This document shows, piece after piece, positions 24,413 through 26,050 of a DNA stretch of 26,050 nt. Numbering within the stretch: the first letter of the stretch is position 1; each line of letters starts with the position of its first letter. The stretch is from an uncultured Campylobacter sp. Its GTDB lineage: Bacteria; Campylobacterota; Campylobacteria; Campylobacterales; Campylobacteraceae. Under the pieces are notes generated by a model. That model was not told the origin of the DNA, made no database searches, and saw only the letters and a list, made by a program, of their open reading frames with translations. Location of the stretch: the NCBI RefSeq assembly GCF_938017775.1, contig NZ_CALIIU010000016.1, positions 1 to 26,050 on the forward strand. Direction: 5' to 3'. Both the position numbers and the translations under genes were made by a program.

Positions 24413-24612
24413 TCGCAGCGCTGATAATTCATACGCTGCAAACATGAATCGATGGGCGCGGCGATGATGGTCCAAGAACCTGCCCCGTCAGCATAGAGTG
24501 AGCGCCATAGGTCGCATCATTGGGCTAGGTCGGAGCCGTAAGGATATGTGCCTAAGCTGATCGTTGGTAAATTTAAGATAAAATTTCGCCACTTTAACCA
24601 AAGGAGAAAACA
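24413..24612 (+). ncRNA. Possible structured RNA or leader between the CLC gene and kbp
   Basis: This 200-bp gap is GC-richer than other gaps here and contains several pairings. GCAGCG (24415-24420) can pair with CGCTGC (24434-24439) right after the CLC stop. CGATGATG (24462-24469) can pair with CATCATTG (24515-24522). GGCTAGG (24523-24529) can pair with CCTA-A-GCT (24551-24558), enclosing CC-GTAA-GG, a GNRA-type loop. No open reading frame of note. I cannot match it to SRP RNA, tmRNA, RNase P RNA, 6S RNA or a known riboswitch. It may be a small RNA or the kbp leader. Confidence 0.3.
24579..24584 (+). promoter_or_regulatory. Possible -10 element for kbp
   Basis: TAAAAT within TTTAAGATAAAATTT, 28 bp before the kbp ATG. 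If used, the kbp leader is about 20 bases and the GC-rich segment upstream is not part of its mRNA. Confidence 0.4.
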
Positions 24613-25035
24613 ATGGGTTTACTTTCATTCGTAGCCGAAGCAGGCAAGAAACTACTAGGTCTAGGCGATGACGCCAAGCACGTAAAAGACGAGATCGCCA
24701 CCAATCTCAGCTCGACGCCGGTAGAGGGGCTAGAGGTCGAGGTACAGGGCGACACCGTCAAAATCAGCGGTAACGCCGATAAGGAAACTCTCGAAAAAGC
24801 AGCCCTCATCGCGGGCAACACCGCAGGCATCAAAAACGTGCAGATCGAGGGCATTAGAGAGGATAGCGCCGAGAACTACTACACCATCGTAAAGGGCGAC
24901 AACCTATCTAAAATCGCGAAGAAATTCTACGGCGACGCGAACAAATACAAGATTATTTTCGACGCCAACCGCGAAGTTATCAAGGACGCAAACCTCATCT
25001 ACCCGGGACAGAAGATCAGAATTCCAAAAGCTTAA
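24613..25035 (+). CDS. kbp: BON and LysM domain protein Kbp (YgaU-like)
   Basis: A 140-residue protein with no signal peptide. Residues 20-80 form a BON domain (VEGLEVEVQGDTVKISGNAD, then KNVQIEGI) and residues 88-138 a LysM domain (YYTIVKGDNLSKIAKKFYG, then LIYPGQKIRIPKA). This two-domain layout and length match E. coli Kbp/YgaU, a cytoplasmic potassium-binding protein. The N terminus MGLLSFVAEAGKKLLG also fits. AAGGAG lies 7 bases before ATG. Monocistronic, with a GC-rich hairpin after it. Potassium binding here is inferred from the family. Confidence 0.9.
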   Translation: MGLLSFVAEAGKKLLGLGDDAKHVKDEIATNLSSTPVEGLEVEVQGDTVKISGNADKETLEKAALIAGNTAGIKNVQIEGIREDSAENYYTIVKGDNLSKIAKKFYGDANKYKIIFDANREVIKDANLIYPGQKIRIPKA

Positions 25036-25350
25036 GCTCGCTTTTGAATGCTGCGGCTTGATTTTGCAAGCCGCGGATCTGCTTTTGCGAGCCGGCGCTG
25101 CGTTTGCGCGAGCCATGATTTTATCAGCCCGCGGCGCGGCGCGATTTTGGTGAGCTAAATTTTACGAGTTAGCGAGACGCCGCGGTTTTTTATGCTTTAC
25201 AGAGTATGATTTTATAGACTGGCAGCGCAAGCGCGGTTTTTTAAGCTGCAATTTTATGAGCCGATAGCGCGGTATAATGTTGTAAGCTATGTATTTTGTA
25301 GACTGCAGATTTTCGAGCTGTACTGCGGCGGGTAATCTACTATCCGCCGC
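25036..25350 (+). repeat. Degenerate short-repeat array downstream of kbp
   Basis: Around ten loose copies of a motif like ATTTTnnnAGCC or ATTTTnnnAGCT, each followed by G/C-rich words (CGCGG, GCGCGG, GCTGC) at irregular 20-40 bp steps. Examples begin at GATTTTGCAAGCCGCGG, CTTTTGCGAGCCGGC, GATTTTATCAGCCCGCGG, AATTTTATGAGCCGATAG and ATTTTCGAGCTG. No open frame of note. The whole gene gap runs to 25419. It looks like decayed tandem duplication. Confidence 0.5.
25051..25076 (+). terminator. Probable terminator hairpin of kbp
   Basis: GCGGCTTG (25053-25060) and CAAGCCGC (25067-25074) form an 8-bp GC-rich stem, extended by two further pairs, with a 6-base loop, 15 bp after the kbp stop. The following T run is short (CTTTT), so it is moderate evidence for an intrinsic terminator. 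Confidence 0.5.
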
Positions 25351-25419
25351 ACTTGCGTGCTACCGCCCTATTTGGGAGCATATAAAACACTTTGAAATTC
25401 TATTTATAAAGAGCTCGAT

Positions 25420-26050
25420 TTGGACAAATTTAAAGCCGGTGCTACGCTAAGGAAAGAAGGGGCTAGGGACTACGACAAAGAGCCACTAGTTTTGCGGGAT
25501 TATTCTGGGTTTCCTTTAATTTTACACTATTTGATTATTTTAATATTTTGGATTACTGTTTCTGGGTTTTGCATTAGTTGCTTAGACGATTTTGAAAGCG
25601 GCATTTTAGATTTTGATGACGACGAAGACGAGAGTCCAAACGATACCTTCCCGGATACGACTCCTGCTTCAACCAAAACCTCACCGATTGTGATTGATTT
25701 AAACGGCGACGGCATAAAAACAATATCAAGAAAAAACGGTAAAACATACTTCGACCTAGATAATAACAAATTCGCAGAAAATACCTCTTGGATAGATAAA
25801 AATGACGGAATTCTCATCAACAAAACTCTAATCGCAAATAGCATAACAAACGGAAGCGAACTATTTGGAAATCATACTTTACTAAGAGATGGAAGCTTGG
25901 CTAATAACGGATTTGAAGCTCTAAAAGAATTCGATGAAAACAAAGATGGAGTGATAAATGAACTAGACACGCTAGCCTATGAAAACTTAGCAATCTGGCA
26001 AGATGCCAACCAAAACGCTAAACTAGACGACAACGAATTAAAATCTCTAA
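25420..26050 (+). CDS. RTX-like calcium-binding protein, 5' part, cut by the window end
   Basis: An open frame of 210 codons running off the window. An in-frame TGA at 25393 and the absence of any in-frame ATG leave TTG at 25420 as the best start, with AAAGAG 6 bases upstream. Residues 31-54 form a membrane helix (FPLILHYLIILIFWITVSGF), then an acidic linker rich in Asp/Glu (residues 56-80). From residue 89 the sequence SPIVIDLNGDGIKT starts a module common in large hemolysin-type/RTX secreted proteins, with SWIDKNDGILI, NGSELFGNHTLL and NNGFEALKEFDENKDG. Two EF-hand-like loops are seen at 172-183 (DENKDGVINELD) and 195-206 (DANQNAKLDDNE). GC is visibly lower than in the neighbours, suggesting transfer. 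Secretion route and full size are unknown. Confidence 0.75.
   Translation, partial: MDKFKAGATLRKEGARDYDKEPLVLRDYSGFPLILHYLIILIFWITVSGFCISCLDDFESGILDFDDDEDESPNDTFPDTTPASTKTSPIVIDLNGDGIKTISRKNGKTYFDLDNNKFAENTSWIDKNDGILINKTLIANSITNGSELFGNHTLLRDGSLANNGFEALKEFDENKDGVINELDTLAYENLAIWQDANQNAKLDDNELKSL

Noticed and set aside
23905..24441. Minus-strand open frame of 178 codons opposite the CLC gene.
   Set aside because: It mirrors the third-position G/C pattern of the CLC gene, has no SD or family resemblance, and is proline/alanine-rich as antisense frames often are.
24413..24612. SRP (4.5S) RNA.
   Set aside because: There is a GNRA-like loop in CC-GTAA-GG, but the conserved CAGG and AGCAG internal loop strands are absent.
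25036..25350. CRISPR array.
   Set aside because: Repeat copies are short and imperfect, spacing is irregular, and no cas genes are present.
25527..25844. Minus-strand open frame of 105 codons near the window end.
   Set aside because: It is antisense to the RTX-like frame, which has recognisable EF-hand-like motifs; the minus frame shows no family features.

Overview
The window is chromosomal DNA of a Campylobacter-type epsilonproteobacterium (Campylobacterota). The ribosomal and RNA polymerase proteins read like Campylobacter sequences, AAATTT/GAATTT words are very common between genes, and the gene order matches what I recall of C. jejuni NCTC 11168 in two blocks (roughly Cj0470-Cj0479 and Cj0991c-Cj0997). 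The coding DNA looks like mid-40s percent GC by eye. That is higher than C. jejuni and fits the oral group (C. gracilis, C. showae, C. rectus, C. curvus); species cannot be settled from sequence alone.

Bases 1-14565, minus strand: an information-processing superoperon. In transcription order it holds tRNA-Thr(UGU), tRNA-Tyr(GUA), tRNA-Gly(UCC), tRNA-Thr(GGU), tuf, rpmG, tRNA-Trp(CCA), secE, nusG, rplK, rplA, rplJ, rplL, rpoB, rpoC, then a small DoxX-family membrane protein and rpsL. A fully consensus sigma70 promoter (TTGACA, 17 bp, TATAAT) drives the tRNA-tuf end. A strong hairpin with a T tract follows tuf, and an attenuator-like hairpin lies between rplL and rpoB. rpsL is unusual: it is normal for 85 codons, then its sequence departs from S12 for the last 14 codons before the window edge.

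Bases 14566-22640: a small coiled-coil membrane protein (plus strand) diverges from the tRNA operon. A 619-bp gene-free stretch follows. Next comes a minus-strand group made of a GlcF-like iron-sulfur protein, hemN, a DUF2603 protein, argF and hemB. It diverges from a plus-strand group of ribA, rsmG, a PP0621-like zinc-ribbon membrane protein and an unrecognised 180-aa protein. The plus-strand genes overlap by 1-4 bp and look translationally coupled. Together they cover haem, arginine and riboflavin synthesis plus 16S rRNA methylation.

Bases 22641-26050: accessory-looking DNA. It holds a 569-bp gene-free stretch packed with RAATTY words, a CLC-family anion channel or transporter with a channel-like residue at the proton-glutamate position, a GC-rich intergenic segment that may encode a structured RNA, kbp (BON plus LysM), a degenerate short-repeat array, and the 5' end of an AT-rich gene with a TTG start. 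That last gene encodes a membrane-anchored, calcium-binding, RTX-like protein and is cut by the window end.

I saw no insertion sequence, prophage, integron or CRISPR array. The most rewarding places for follow-up are the rpsL discontinuity, the 24.4-24.6 kb structured segment, the repeat-like intergenic arrays and the truncated RTX-like gene.
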